NCBI GenBank assembly: GCA_033782935.1
Contig: JAWQEG010000283.1
Span: forward strand, 868,001 to 932,000
DNA: 64,000 nt
Origin: Petrolisthes cinctipes
Taxonomy: Eukaryota > Arthropoda > Malacostraca > Decapoda > Porcellanidae
Reading direction: 5' to 3'
Shown piece after piece: positions 1 through 12,274 of the stretch (positions are counted from its first letter, which is position 1; each line of letters begins with the position of its first letter). A program made the translations under genes and the position numbers. The notes under the pieces were generated by a model that was not told the origin of the DNA, ran no database searches, and saw nothing but the letters and a program-made list of their open reading frames with translations.

Positions 1-68
1 TTCTGGCCCTAAACACCCGAAAACTCGATATTTTGGGGTCCCTGAAGTGTTCTGTACATGCCTACTCC
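1..68. repeat. Partial A monomer at left window edge
   Basis: The last 68 bp of an A monomer with the rare variants AAACTCGATATTTT and CCCTGAAGTGTTCTG. It is identical to 8003-8070 and also matches 1621-1688. The match to 8003-8070 means the first copy of the 8-kb domain extends left beyond the window. Confidence 0.92.
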
Positions 69-1010
69 GTGTTAGAGTATTTTCAAAATTCAGGCCCAAA
101 ACATGCTGAAAATCGATATTTTTGGTGCCCAAAGTCAATATGTGCATGTATCCTCTGTACCCGTTTATATCTCAAATTCAGGCTCAAAACACCCGAAAAT
201 TCAATATTTTCGGGTCCCAGAAGCAATCTGTACAGTGCAAGAATATTTTCAAAATATAGGCTAAAAACATGCTAAAAATCGATCTTTTATGTGCCAAAAA
301 GTCGATATCTCAAATTCAGTCCCAAAACACCCGAAAACTCGATATTTTGGGGTCCCTGAAGTGTTCTGTACATGCCTACTCCGTGTTAGAGTATTTTCAA
401 AATTCAGGCCCAAAACATGCTGAAAATCGATATTTTTGGTGCCCAAAGTCAATATGTGCATGTATCCTCTGTACCCGTTTATATCTCAAATTCAGGCTCA
501 AAACACCCGAAAATTCAATATTTTCGGGTCCCAGAAGCAATCTGTACAGTGCAAGAATATTTTCAAAATATAGGCTAAAAACATGCTAAAAATCGATCTT
601 TTATGTGCCAAAAAGTCGATATCTCAAATTCAGGCTCAAAACACCCGAAAATTCAATATTTTGGGGTCCCAGAAGCAATCTGTACATGCCTACTCAGTGT
701 TAGAGTATTTTCAAAATACAAGCCCAAAACATGCTGAAAATCGATATTTTAGATGCCCAAAGTCAATATGTGCATGTATCTTCTGTACCCGTTTATATCT
801 CAAATTCAGGCTCAAAACACCCGAAAATTCAATATTTTGGGGTCCCAGAAGCAATCTGTACAGTGCTAGAATATTTTCAAAATATAGGCTAAAAACATGC
901 TAAAAATCGATCTTTTAGGTGCCAAAAAGTCGATATCTCAAATTCAGTCCCAAAACACCCGAAAATTCGATATTTAGGGGTCCCAGAAGCGATCTGTACA
1001 TGCCTACTCC
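69..1010. repeat. Three BC dimers (314 bp each)
   Basis: Units: B 69-234, C 235-382; B 383-548, C 549-696; B 697-862, C 863-1010. Each B is the 166-bp allele with 10 bp missing before the boundary. The A monomer is absent three times running. The first two dimers share TATCCTCTGTACCC and TTTTCGGGTCCC and are near-identical. The third is B'-like (ATACAAGCCCAAAAC, TTTAGATGCCC). Confidence 0.9.
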
Positions 1011-2002
1011 ATGTTAGACTATTTTCAAAATACATGCTCAAAACATATTGAAAATCGATCTTTTAGGTGCACAAAAGTCGATATGTGCATGCATCTTCTG
1101 TACCCGTTTATATCTCAAATTCTGGCCTTAAACACCCGAAAATTCTATATTTTGGGGTCCCAGAAGCAATCTGAACATGCCTACTCCGTGTTAGAGTATT
1201 TTCAAAATTCAGGCCCAAAACATGCTGAAAATCGATATTTTTGGTGCCCAAAGTCAATATGTGCATGTATCTTCTGTACCCGTTTATATCTCAAATTCAG
1301 GCTCAAAACACCCGAAAATTCAATATTTTGGGGTCCCAGAAGCAATCTGTGCATGCCTACTCAGTGCTAGAATATTTTCAAAATATAGGCTAAAAACATG
1401 CTAAAAATCGACATTTTAGGTGCCAAAAAATCGATATCTCAAATTCAGTCCCAAAACACCCGAAAATTCGATATTTAGAGGTCCCAGAAGGTATCTGTGC
1501 ATGCCTACTCCGGGTTAGAGTATTTTCAAAATACAGGCCAAAAACATACTGAAAATCGATCTTTTAGGTGCCCAAAAGTCGATATGTGCATGCATCTTCT
1601 GTACCCGTTTATATCACAAATTCTGGCCCTAAACACCCGAAAACTCGATATTTTGGGGTCCCTGAAGTGTTCTGTACATGCCTACTCCGTGTTAGAGTAT
1701 TTTCAAAATTCAGGCCCAAAACATGCTGAAAATCGATATTTTTGGTGCCCAAAGTCAATATGTGCATGTATCCTCTGTACCCGTTTATATCTCAAATTCA
1801 GGCTCAAAACACCCGAAAATTCAATATTTTCGGGTCCCAGAAGCAATCTGTACAGTGCAAGAATATTTTCAAAATATAGGCTAAAAACATGCTAAAAATC
1901 GATCTTTTATGTGCCAAAAAGTCGATATCTCAAATTCAGTCCCAAAAAACCCGAAAATTCGATATTTAGGGGTCCCAGAAGCGATCTGTACATGCCTACG
2001 CC
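1011..2002. repeat. ABC trimers of 501 bp and 491 bp
   Basis: A' 1011-1187, B 1188-1363, C1 1364-1511, then A 1512-1688, B 1689-1854 (166), C 1855-2002. The first boundary is mutated to CCATGTTAGAC and the fourth to CCGGGTTAG. Monomer 1512-1688 carries TATATCACAAATTCTGG and CCCTGAAGTGTTCTG, the same variants as the window's first 68 bp and the hybrid at 7894-8070. Confidence 0.9.
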
Positions 2003-2641
2003 GTGTTAGAGTATTTTCAAAATTCAGGCCCAAAACATGCTAGAAATCGATATTTTTGGTGCCCAAAGTCAATATGTGCATGTATCTTCTGTACCCGTTT
2101 ATATCTCAAATTCAGGCTCAAAACACCCGAAAATTCAATATTTTGGGGTCCCAGAAGCAATCTGTAGAGTGCTAGAATATTTTCAAAATATAGGCTAAAA
2201 ACATGCTAAAAATCAATCTTTTAGGTGCCAAAAAGTCGATATCTCAAATTCAGTCCCAAAACACCCGAAAATTCGATATTTAGGGGTCCCAGAAGCGATC
2301 TGTACATGCCTACTCCGTGTTAGACTATTTTCAAAATACATGCTAAAAACATATTGAAAATCGATCTTTTAGGTGCACAAAAGTCGATATGTGCATGCAT
2401 CTTCAGTACCCGTTTATATCTCAAATTCAGGCTCAAAACACCCGAAAATTCAATATTTTGGGGTCCCAGAAGCAATCTGTACATGCCTACTCAGTGCTAG
2501 AATATTTTCAAAATATAGGCTAAAAACATGCTAAAAATAGACATTTTAGGTGCCAAAAAATCGATATCTCAAATTCAGTCCCAAAACACCCGAAAATTCG
2601 ATATTTAGGGGTCACAGAAGCGATCTGTATATGCCTACTCC
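2003..2641. repeat. BC dimer (314 bp) and AC dimer (325 bp)
   Basis: B 2003-2168 (166), C 2169-2316, A' 2317-2493 and C 2494-2641. In the AC dimer an A' joins C directly across a B-type boundary (CAGTGCTAG), as expected if one B was lost by in-register exchange. Position 2539 is A (AATAGACATT), whereas the equivalent base in copy 2, 10541, is C. Confidence 0.9.
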
Positions 2642-3142
2642 GTGTTAGAGTATTTTCAAAATACATGCTCAAAACATACTGAAAATCGATCTTTTAGGTG
2701 CACAAAAGTCGATATGTGCATGCATCTTCAGTACCCGTTTATATCTCAAATTCAGGCTCAAAACACCCGAAAATTCAATATTTTGGGGTCCCAGAAGCAA
2801 TCTGTACATGCCTACTCAGTGTTAGAGTATTTTCAAAATACAGGCCCAAAACATGCTGAAAATCGATATTTTAGATGCCCAAAGTCAATATGTGCATGTA
2901 TCTTCTGTACCCGTTTATATCTCAAATTCAGGCTCAAAACACCCGAAAATTCAATATTTTCGGGTCCCAGAAGCAATCTGTACATGCCTACACAGTGCTA
3001 GAATATTTTCAAAATATAGGCTAAAAACATGCTAAAAATCGACATTTTAGGTGCCAAAAAATCGATATCTCAAATTCAGTCCCAAAACACCCGAAAATTC
3101 GATATTTAGAGGTCCCAGAAGGTATCTGTACATGCCTACTCC
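2642..3142. repeat. A'B'C1 trimer (501 bp)
   Basis: A' 2642-2818, B' 2819-2994, C1 2995-3142. B' has the TTTTCGGGTCCC variant and the TACACAGTGCTAG boundary. The upstream boundary shows GGGGTCACAG and CTGTATATGCC, also found at the matching place before 12275. Confidence 0.9.
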
Positions 3143-4615
3143 GTGTTAGAGTATTTTCAAAATACAGGCCAAAAACATACTGAAAATCGATCTTTTAGGT
3201 GCCCAAAAGTCGATATGTGCATGCATCTTCTGTACCCGTTTATATCTCAAATTCTGGCCCTAAACACCCGAAAATTCGATATTTTGTGGTCCCAGAAGCG
3301 ATCTGTACATGCCTACTCAGTGTTAGAGTATTTTCAAAATACAGGCCCAAAACATGCTGAAAATCGATATTTTAGATGCCCAAAGTCAATATGTGCATGT
3401 ATCTTCTGTACCCGTTTATATCTCAAATTCAGGCTCAAAACACCCAAAAATTCATTATTTTGGGGTCCCAGAAGCAATCTGTACAGTGCTAGAATATTTT
3501 CAAAATATAGGCTAAAAACATGCTAAAAATCGACATTTTAGGTGCCAACAAATCGATATCTCAAATTCAGTCCCAAAACACCCGAAAATTCGATATTTAG
3601 AGGTCCCAGAAGGTATCTGTACATGCCTACTCCGTGTTAGAGTATTTTCAAAATACAGGCCAAAAACATACTGAAAATCGATCTTTTAGGTGCCCAAAAG
3701 TCGATATCTGCATGCACCTTCTGTACCCTTTTATATCTCAAATTCTGGCCCTAAACACCCGAAAATTCGATATTTTGGGGTCCCAGAAGCGATCTGTACA
3801 TGCCTACTCCGTGTTAGAGTATTTTCAAAATTCAGGCCCAAAACATGCTGAAAATCGATATTTTTGGTGCCCAAAGTCAATATGTGCATGTATCTTCTGT
3901 ACCCGTTTATATCTCAAATTCAGGCTCAAAACACCCGAAAATTCATTATTTTGGGGTCCCAGAAGCAATCTGTACAGTGCTAGAATATTTTCAAAATATA
4001 GGCTAAAAACATGCTAAAAATCGATCTTTTAGGTGCCAAAAAATCGATATCTCAAATTCAGTCCCAAAACACCCGAAAATTCGATATTTAGAGGTCCCAG
4101 AAGGTATCTGTACATGCCTACTCCGTGTTAGAGTATTTTCAAAATACAGGCCAAAAACATACTGAAAATCGATCTTTTAGGTGCCCAAAAGTCGATATGT
4201 GCATGCATCTTCTGTACCCGTTTATATCTCAAATTCTGGCCCTAAACACCCGAAAATTCGATATTTTGGGGTCCCAGAAACGATCTGTACATGCCTACTC
4301 CGTGTTAGAGTATTTTCAAAATTCAGGCCCAAAACATGCTGAAAATCGATATTTTTGGTGCCCAAAGTCAATATGTGCATGTATCTTCTGTACCCGTTTA
4401 TATCTCAAATTCAGGCTCAAAACACCCGAAAATTCAATATTTTGGGGTCCCAGAAGCAATCTGTACAGTGCTAGAATATTTTCAAAATATAGGATAAAAA
4501 CATGCTAAAAATCGACATTTTAGGTGCCAAAAAATCGATATCTCAAATTCAGTCCCAAAACACCCGAAAATTCGATATTTAGAGGTCCCAGAAGGTATCT
4601 GTACATGCCTACTCC
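3143..4615. repeat. Three tandem 491-bp ABC trimers
   Basis: Starts at 3143, 3634 and 4125, each 177 + 166 + 148 bp. All use A (GGCCAAAAACATACTG, TTCTGGCCCTAAAC), the 166-bp B and a C ending AGAGGTCCCAGAAGGTATC. The A' class seen elsewhere is absent, so this run amplified as a simple trimer. B varies: the first copy is B'-like (TTTAGATGCCC), the other two are B (TTTTTGGTGCCC). Confidence 0.92.
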
Positions 4616-4939
4616 GTGTTAGAGTATTTTCAAAATTCAGGCCCAAAACATGCTGAAAATCGATATTTTAGATGCTAAAAGTCAATATGTGCATGTATCT
4701 TCTGTACCCGTTTATATCTCAAATTCAGGCTCAAAACACCAGAAAATTCAATATTTTGGGGTCCCAGAAGCAATCTGTACATGCCTACTCAGTGCTAGAA
4801 TATTTTCAAAATATAGGCTAAAAACATGCTAAAAATAGATCTTTTAGGTGCCAAAAAGTCGATATCTCAAATTCAGTCCCAAAACACCCGAAAATTCGAT
4901 ATTTAGGGGTCCCAGAAGCGATCTGTACATGCCTACTCC
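4616..4939. repeat. BC dimer (324 bp)
   Basis: B 4616-4791 is full length (176 bp) with the private variant TTTAGATGCTAAAAGTCAAT, and C is 4792-4939. It interrupts the 491-bp trimer run where an A is missing. The same BC with GATGCTAAAAGTC recurs at 14249, 19173 and 21148, so it is an old, reused unit. Confidence 0.9.
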
Positions 4940-5428
4940 GTGTTAGAGTATTTTCAAAATACATGCTCAAAACATACTGAAAATCGATCTTTTAGGTGCA
5001 CAAAAGTCGATATGTGCATGCATCTTCAGTACCCGTTTATATCTCAAATTCAGGCTCAAAACACCCGAAAATTCAATATTTTGGGGTCCCACAAGCAATC
5101 TGTACATGCCTACTCAGTGTTAGAGTATTTTCAAAATACAGGCCCAAAACATGCTGAAAATCGATGTTTTAGATGCCCAAAGTCAATATGTGCATGTATC
5201 TTCTGTACCGGTTTATATCTCAAATTCAGGCTCAAAACACCCGAAAATTCAATATTTTGGGGTCCCAGAAGCAATCTGTAGTGCTAGAATATTTTCAAAA
5301 TAAAGGCTAAAAACATGCTAAAAATCGACATTTTAGGTGCCAAAAAATCGATATCTCAAATTCAGTCCCAAAACACCCGAAAATTCGATATTTAGAGGTC
5401 CCAGAAGGTATCTGTACATGCCTACTCC
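4940..5428. repeat. ABC trimer of 489 bp with the 164-bp B allele
   Basis: A' 4940-5116, B' 5117-5280 (164), C1 5281-5428. The B end reads AATCTGTAGTGCTAG, 12 bp shorter than the full AATCTGTACATGCCTACTCAGTGCTAG-type end. This allele occurs only here and in the duplicate ending at 14913. B' also has CGATGTTTTAGATG and CTGTACCGGTTT. Confidence 0.9.
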
Positions 5429-7392
5429 GTGTTAGAGTATTTTCAAAATACAGGCCAAAAACATACTGAAAATCGATCTTTTAGGTGCCCAAAAGTCGAT
5501 ATGTGCATGCATCTTCTGTACCCGTTTATATCTCAAATTCTGGCCCTAAACACCCGAAAATTCGATATTTTGGGGTCCCAGAAGCGATCTGTACATGCCT
5601 ACTCAGTGTTAGAGTATTTTCAAAATACAGGCCCAAAACATGCTGAAAATCGATATTTTAGATGCCCAAAGTCAATATGTGCATGTATCTTCTGTACCCA
5701 TTTATATCTCAAATTCAGGCTCAAAACACCCGAAAATTCATTATTTTGGGGTCCCAGAAGCAATCTGTACAGTGCTAGAATATTTTCAAAATATAGGATA
5801 AAAACATGCTAAAAATCGACATTTTAGGTGCCAAAAAATCGATATATCAAATTAAGTCCCAAAACACCCGAGAATTCGATATTTAGAGGTCCCAGAAGGT
5901 ATCTGTACATGCCTACTCCGTGTTAGAGTATTTTCAAAATACAGGCCAAAAACATACTGAAAATCGATCTTTTAGGTCCCCAAAAGTCGATATGTGCATG
6001 CATCTTCTGTACCCTTTTATATCTCAAATTCTGGCCCTAAACACCCGAAAATTCGATATTTTGGGGTCCCAGAAGCGATCTGTACATGCCTACTCCGTGT
6101 TAGAGTATTTTCAAAATTCAGGCCCAAAACATGCTGAAAATCGATATTTTTGGTGCCCAAAGTCAATATGTGCATGTATCTTCTGTACCCGTTTATATCT
6201 CAAATTCAGGCTCAAAACACCCGAAAATTCATTATTTTGGGGTCCCAGAAGCAATCTGTACAGTGCTAGAATATTTTCAAAATATAGGCTAAAAACATGC
6301 TAAAAATCGACATTTTAGGTGCCAAAAAATCGATATCTCAAATTCAGTCCCAAAACACCCGAAAATTCGATATTTAGAGGTCCCAGAAGGTATCTGTACA
6401 TGCCTACTCCGTGTTAGAGTATTTTCAAAATACAGGCCAAAAACATACTGAAAATCGATCTTTTAGGTCCCCAAAAGTCGATATGTGCATGCATCTTCTG
6501 TACCCTTTTATATCTCAAATTCTGGCCCTAAACACCCGAAAATTCGATATTTTGGGGTCCCAGAAGCGATCTGTACATGCCTACTCCGTGTTAGAGTATT
6601 TTCAAAATTCAGGCCCAAAACATGCTGAAAATCGATATTTTTGGTGCCCAAAGTCAATATGTGCATGTATCTTCTGTACCCGTTTATATCTCAAATTCAG
6701 GCTCAAAACACCCGAAAATTCATTATTTTGGGGTCCCAGAAGCAATCTGTACAGTGCTAGAATATTTTCAAAATATAGGCTAAAAACATGCTAAAAATCG
6801 ATCTTTTAGGTGCCAAGAAATCGATATCTCAAATTCAGTCCCAGAACACCCGAAAATTCGATATTTAGAGGTCCCAGAAGGTATCTGTACATGCCTACTC
6901 CGTGTTAGAGTATTTTCAAAATACAGGCCAAAAACATACTGAAAATCGATCTGTTAGGTGCCCAAAAGTCGATATGTGCATGCATGTTCTGTACCCGTTT
7001 ATATCTCAAATTCTGGCCCTAAACACCCGAAAATTCAATATTTTGGGGTCCCAGAAGCGATCTGTACATGCCTACTCAGTGTTAGAGTATTTTCAAAATT
7101 CAGGCCCAAAACATGCTGAAAATCGATATTTTAGATGCCCAAAGTCAATATGTGCATGTATCTTCTGTACCCGTTTATATCTCGAATTCAGGCTCAAAAC
7201 ACCGGAAAATTCAATATTTTGGGGTCCCAGAAGCAATCTGTACAGTGCTAGAATATTTTCAAAATATAGGCTAAAAACATGCTAAAAATAGATCTTTTAG
7301 GTGCCAAAAAGTCGATATCTCAAATTCAGTCCCAAAACACCCGAAAATTCGATATTTAAAAGTCCCAGAAGGTATCTGTACATGCCTACTCC
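5429..7392. repeat. Four tandem 491-bp ABC trimers
   Basis: Starts at 5429, 5920, 6411 and 6902. The 5920 and 6411 copies are almost identical (both have TTTAGGTCCCCAAAAG and GTACCCTTTTATATC), marking a very recent trimer duplication. The 6902 copy has CGATCTGTTAGG, GCATGCATGTTCTG and ATCTCGAATTC. The unit preceding 6902 has the CCCAGAACACCC variant in its C. Confidence 0.92.
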
Positions 7393-7893
7393 TTGTTAGA
7401 GTATTTTCAAAATACAGGCCAAAAACATACTGAAAATCGATCTTTTAGGTGCCCAAAAGTCGATATGTGCATGCATCTTCTGTACCCGTTTATATCTCAA
7501 ATTCTGGCCCTAAACACCCGAAAATTCGATATTTTGGGGTCCCAAAAGCGATCTGTACATGCCTACTCCGTGTTAGAGTATTTTCAAAATACAGGCCCAA
7601 AACATGCTGAAAATCGATATTTTAGATGCCCAAAGTCAATATGTGCATGTATCTTCTGTACCCGTTTATATCTCAAATTCAGGCTCAAAACACTCGAAAA
7701 TTCAATATTTTGGGGTCCCAGAAGCAATCTGTACATGCCTACTCAGTGCTAGAATATTTTCAAAATATAGGCTAAAAACATGCTAAAAATCCATCTTTTA
7801 GGTGCCAAAAAGTCGATATCTCAAATTCAGTCCCAAAACACCCGAAAATTCGATATTTAGGGGACCCAGAAGCGATCTGTACATGCCTACTCC
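7393..7893. repeat. ABC trimer (501 bp)
   Basis: A 7393-7569, B' 7570-7745, C 7746-7893. Private marks are the CCTTGTTAG boundary, GGTCCCAAAAGCGATC, AAAACACTCGAAAATTC, AATCCATCTTTTAGG and GGGGACCCAG. The matching trimer in copy 2 (17026-17530) shares the first two and AATCCATC but carries a different B. Confidence 0.9.
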
Positions 7894-8070
7894 GTGTTAG
7901 AGTATTTTCAAAATACATGCTCAAAACATACTGAAAATCGATCTTTTAGGTGCCCAAAAGTCGATATGTGCATGCATCTTCTGTACCCGTTTATATCACA
8001 AATTCTGGCCCTAAACACCCGAAAACTCGATATTTTGGGGTCCCTGAAGTGTTCTGTACATGCCTACTCC
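7894..8070. repeat. Lone hybrid A monomer at the 8-kb duplication junction
   Basis: It begins like A' (ACATGCTCAAAACATACTG) but ends exactly like the A at 1512-1688 (TATATCACAAATTCTGG, AAACTCGATATTTT, CCCTGAAGTGTTCTG). It is followed directly by the second copy of 69 onward. I read it as a recombinant monomer marking where the two 8-kb copies are joined. Confidence 0.82.
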
Positions 8071-9012
8071 GTGTTAGAGTATTTTCAAAATTCAGGCCCA
8101 AAACATGCTGAAAATCGATATTTTTGGTGCCCAAAGTCAATATGTGCATGTATCCTCTGTACCCGTTTATATCTCAAATTCAGGCTCAAAACACCCGAAA
8201 ATTCAATATTTTCGGGTCCCAGAAGCAATCTGTACAGTGCAAGAATATTTTCAAAATATAGGCTAAAAACATGCTAAAAATCGATCTTTTATGTGCCAAA
8301 AAGTCGATATCTCAAATTCAGTCCCAAAACACCCGAAAACTCGATATTTTGGGGTCCCTGAAGTGTTCTGTACATGCCTACTCCGTGTTAGAGTATTTTC
8401 AAAATTCAGGCCCAAAACATGCTGAAAATCGATATTTTTGGTGCCCAAAGTCAATATGTGCATGTATCCTCTGTACCCGTTTATATCTCAAATTCAGGCT
8501 CAAAACACCCGAAAATTCAATATTTTCGGGTCCCAGAAGCAATCTGTACAGTGCAAGAATATTTTCAAAATATAGGCTAAAAACATGCTAAAAATCGATC
8601 TTTTATGTGCCAAAAAGTCGATATCTCAAATTCAGGCTCAAAACACCCGAAAATTCAATATTTTGGGGTCCCAGAAGCAATCTGTACATGCCTACTCAGT
8701 GTTAGAGTATTTTCAAAATACAAGCCCAAAACATGCTGAAAATCGATATTTTAGATGCCCAAAGTCAATATGTGCATGTATCTTCTGTACCCGTTTATAT
8801 CTCAAATTCAGGCTCAAAACACCCGAAAATTCAATATTTTGGGGTCCCAGAAGCAATCTGTACAGTGCTAGAATATTTTCAAAATATAGGCTAAAAACAT
8901 GCTAAAAATCGATCTTTTAGGTGCCAAAAAGTCGATATCTCAAATTCAGTCCCAAAACACCCGAAAATTCGATATTTAGGGGTCCCAGAAGCGATCTGTA
9001 CATGCCTACTCC
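8071..9012. repeat. Three BC dimers (copy of 69-1010)
   Basis: Units start at 8071, 8385 and 8699, each 166 + 148 bp, with the same TATCCTCTG and TTTTCGGGTCCC variants in the first two and ACAAGCCCAAAAC in the third. I saw no differences from 69-1010. Confidence 0.9.
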
Positions 9013-10643
9013 ATGTTAGACTATTTTCAAAATACATGCTCAAAACATATTGAAAATCGATCTTTTAGGTGCACAAAAGTCGATATGTGCATGCATCTTC
9101 TGTACCCGTTTATATCTCAAATTCTGGCCTTAAACACCCGAAAATTCTATATTTTGGGGTCCCAGAAGCGATCTGAACATGCCTACTCCGTGTTAGAGTA
9201 TTTTCAAAATTCAGGCCCAAAACATGCTGAAAATCGATATTTTTGGTGCCCAAAGTCAATATGTGCATGTATCTTCTGTACCCGTTTATATCTCAAATTC
9301 AGGCTCAAAACACCCGAAAATTCAATATTTTGGGGTCCCAGAAGCAATCTGTGCATGCCTACTCAGTGCTAGAATATTTTCAAAATATAGGCTAAAAACA
9401 TGCTAAAAATCGACATTTTAGGTGCCAAAAAATCGATATCTCAAATTCAGTCCCAAAACACCCGAAAATTCGATATTTAGAGGTCCCAGAAGGTATCTGT
9501 GCATGCCTACTCCGGGTTAGAGTATTTTCAAAATACAGGCCAAAAACATACTGAAAATCGATCTTTTAGGTGCCCAAAAGTCGATATGTGCATGCATCTT
9601 CTGTACCCGTTTATATCACAAATTCTGGCCCTAAACACCCGAAAACTCGATATTTTGGGGTCCCTGAAGTGTTCTGTACATGCCTACTCCGTGTTAGAGT
9701 ATTTTCAAAATTCAGGCCCAAAACATGCTGAAAATCGATATTTTTGGTGCCCAAAGTCAATATGTGCATGTATCCTCTGTACCCGTTTATATCTCAAATT
9801 CAGGCTCAAAACACCCGAAAATTCAATATTTTCGGGTCCCAGAAGCAATCTGTACAGTGCAAGAATATTTTCAAAATATAGGCTAAAAACATGCTAAAAA
9901 TCGATCTTTTATGTGCCAAAAAGTCGATATCTCAAATTCAGTCCCAAAAAACCCGAAAATTCGATATTTAGGGGTCCCAGAAGCGATCTGTACATGCCTA
10001 CGCCGTGTTAGAGTATTTTCAAAATTCAGGCCCAAAACATGCTAGAAATCGATATTTTTGGTGCCCAAAGTCAATATGTGCATGTATCTTCTGTACCCGT
10101 TTATATCTCAAATTCAGGCTCAAAACACCCGAAAATTCAATATTTTGGGGTCCCAGAAGCAATCTGTAGAGTGCTAGAATATTTTCAAAATATAGGCTAA
10201 AAACATGCTAAAAATCAATCTTTTAGGTGCCAAAAAGTCGATATCTCAAATTCAGTCCCAAAACACCCGAAAATTCGATATTTAGGGGTCCCAGAAGCGA
10301 TCTGTACATGCCTACTCCGTGTTAGACTATTTTCAAAATACATGCTAAAAACATATTGAAAATCGATCTTTTAGGTGCACAAAAGTCGATATGTGCATGC
10401 ATCTTCAGTACCCGTTTATATCTCAAATTCAGGCTCAAAACACCCGAAAATTCAATATTTTGGGGTCCCAGAAGCAATCTGTACATGCCTACTCAGTGCT
10501 AGAATATTTTCAAAATATAGGCTAAAAACATGCTAAAAATCGACATTTTAGGTGCCAAAAAATCGATATCTCAAATTCAGTCCCAAAACACCCGAAAATT
10601 CGATATTTAGGGGTCCCAGAAGCGATCTGTACATGCCTACTCC
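9013..10643. repeat. 1631-bp block, first tandem copy
   Basis: ABC 501 (9013), ABC 491 (9514), BC 314 (10005) and AC 325 (10319). It corresponds to 1011-2641 in copy 1. Position 9170 is G (AGAAGCGATCTGAAC), while copy 1 has A at 1168. Its last C ends AGCGATCTGTACATGCCTACTCCATG, leading back into another CCATGTTAGAC monomer. Confidence 0.9.
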
Positions 10644-12274
10644 ATGTTAGACTATTTTCAAAATACATGCTCAAAACATATTGAAAATCGATCTTTTAGG
10701 TGCACAAAAGTCGATATGTGCATGCATCTTCTGTACCCGTTTATATCTCAAATTCTGGCCTTAAACACCCGAAAATTCTATATTTTGGGGTCCCAGAAGC
10801 GATCTGAACATGCCTACTCCGTGTTAGAGTATTTTCAAAATTCAGGCCCAAAACATGCTGAAAATCGATATTTTTGGTGCCCAAAGTCAATATGTGCATG
10901 TATCTTCTGTACCCGTTTATATCTCAAATTCAGGCTCAAAACACCCGAAAATTCAATATTTTGGGGTCCCAGAAGCAATCTGTGCATGCCTACTCAGTGC
11001 TAGAATATTTTCAAAATATAGGCTAAAAACATGCTAAAAATCGACATTTTAGGTGCCAAAAAATCGATATCTCAAATTCAGTCCCAAAACACCCGAAAAT
11101 TCGATATTTAGAGGTCCCAGAAGGTATCTGTGCATGCCTACTCCGGGTTAGAGTATTTTCAAAATACAGGCCAAAAACATACTGAAAATCGATCTTTTAG
11201 GTGCCCAAAAGTCGATATGTGCATGCATCTTCTGTACCCGTTTATATCACAAATTCTGGCCCTAAACACCCGAAAACTCGATATTTTGGGGTCCCTGAAG
11301 TGTTCTGTACATGCCTACTCCGTGTTAGAGTATTTTCAAAATTCAGGCCCAAAACATGCTGAAAATCGATATTTTTGGTGCCCAAAGTCAATATGTGCAT
11401 GTATCCTCTGTACCCGTTTATATCTCAAATTCAGGCTCAAAACACCCGAAAATTCAATATTTTCGGGTCCCAGAAGCAATCTGTACAGTGCAAGAATATT
11501 TTCAAAATATAGGCTAAAAACATGCTAAAAATCGATCTTTTATGTGCCAAAAAGTCGATATCTCAAATTCAGTCCCAAAAAACCCGAAAATTCGATATTT
11601 AGGGGTCCCAGAAGCGATCTGTACATGCCTACGCCGTGTTAGAGTATTTTCAAAATTCAGGCCCAAAACATGCTAGAAATCGATATTTTTGGTGCCCAAA
11701 GTCAATATGTGCATGTATCTTCTGTACCCGTTTATATCTCAAATTCAGGCTCAAAACACCCGAAAATTCAATATTTTGGGGTCCCAGAAGCAATCTGTAG
11801 AGTGCTAGAATATTTTCAAAATATAGGCTAAAAACATGCTAAAAATCAATCTTTTAGGTGCCAAAAAGTCGATATCTCAAATTCAGTCCCAAAACACCCG
11901 AAAATTCGATATTTAGGGGTCCCAGAAGCGATCTGTACATGCCTACTCCGTGTTAGACTATTTTCAAAATACATGCTAAAAACATATTGAAAATCGATCT
12001 TTTAGGTGCACAAAAGTCGATATGTGCATGCATCTTCAGTACCCGTTTATATCTCAAATTCAGGCTCAAAACACCCGAAAATTCAATATTTTGGGGTCCC
12101 AGAAGCAATCTGTACATGCCTACTCAGTGCTAGAATATTTTCAAAATATAGGCTAAAAACATGCTAAAAATCGACATTTTAGGTGCCAAAAAATCGATAT
12201 CTCAAATTCAGTCCCAAAACACCCGAAAATTCGATATTTAGGGGTCACAGAAGCGATCTGTATATGCCTACTCC
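10644..12274. repeat. 1631-bp block, second tandem copy
   Basis: ABC 501 (10644), ABC 491 (11145), BC 314 (11636) and AC 325 (11950), matching 9013-10643 at offset 1631. The final C ends GGGGTCACAG and CTGTATATGCC, as at 2610-2635 in copy 1, so the right edge of the block is the ancestral one and the extra copy was inserted to its left. Confidence 0.9.

Larger units (their letters stand above)
69..8070. repeat. 8002-bp higher-order domain, copy 1
   Basis: The domain begins again at 8071. Its unit order is BC x3, ABC 501, ABC 491, BC, AC, ABC 501, ABC 491 x3, BC, ABC 489, ABC 491 x4, ABC 501 and a lone hybrid A. Copy 1 and copy 2 share private variants (CCATGTTAGACTATTTTC, TATATCACAAATTC, CTACGCCGTG) at constant offsets: 8002 before the 1631-bp extra duplication and 9633 after it. 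Confidence 0.92.

Noticed and set aside
200..217. CENP-B box-like sequence ATTCAATATTTTCGGGT (also in other TTTTCGGGTCCC copies such as 514-531)
   Set aside because: It keeps TTC and CGGG at the right spacing but misses two of the nine core positions (G and A), and occurs only in the minority TTTTCGGG variant; most copies have TTTTGGGG. Probably coincidence.
261..461. Minus-strand 66-codon frames (also at 8263, 18411, 20377, 51308)
   Set aside because: They lie on the opposite strand of ordinary B/C monomers, recur only where chance variants remove a stop, and have no independent support.
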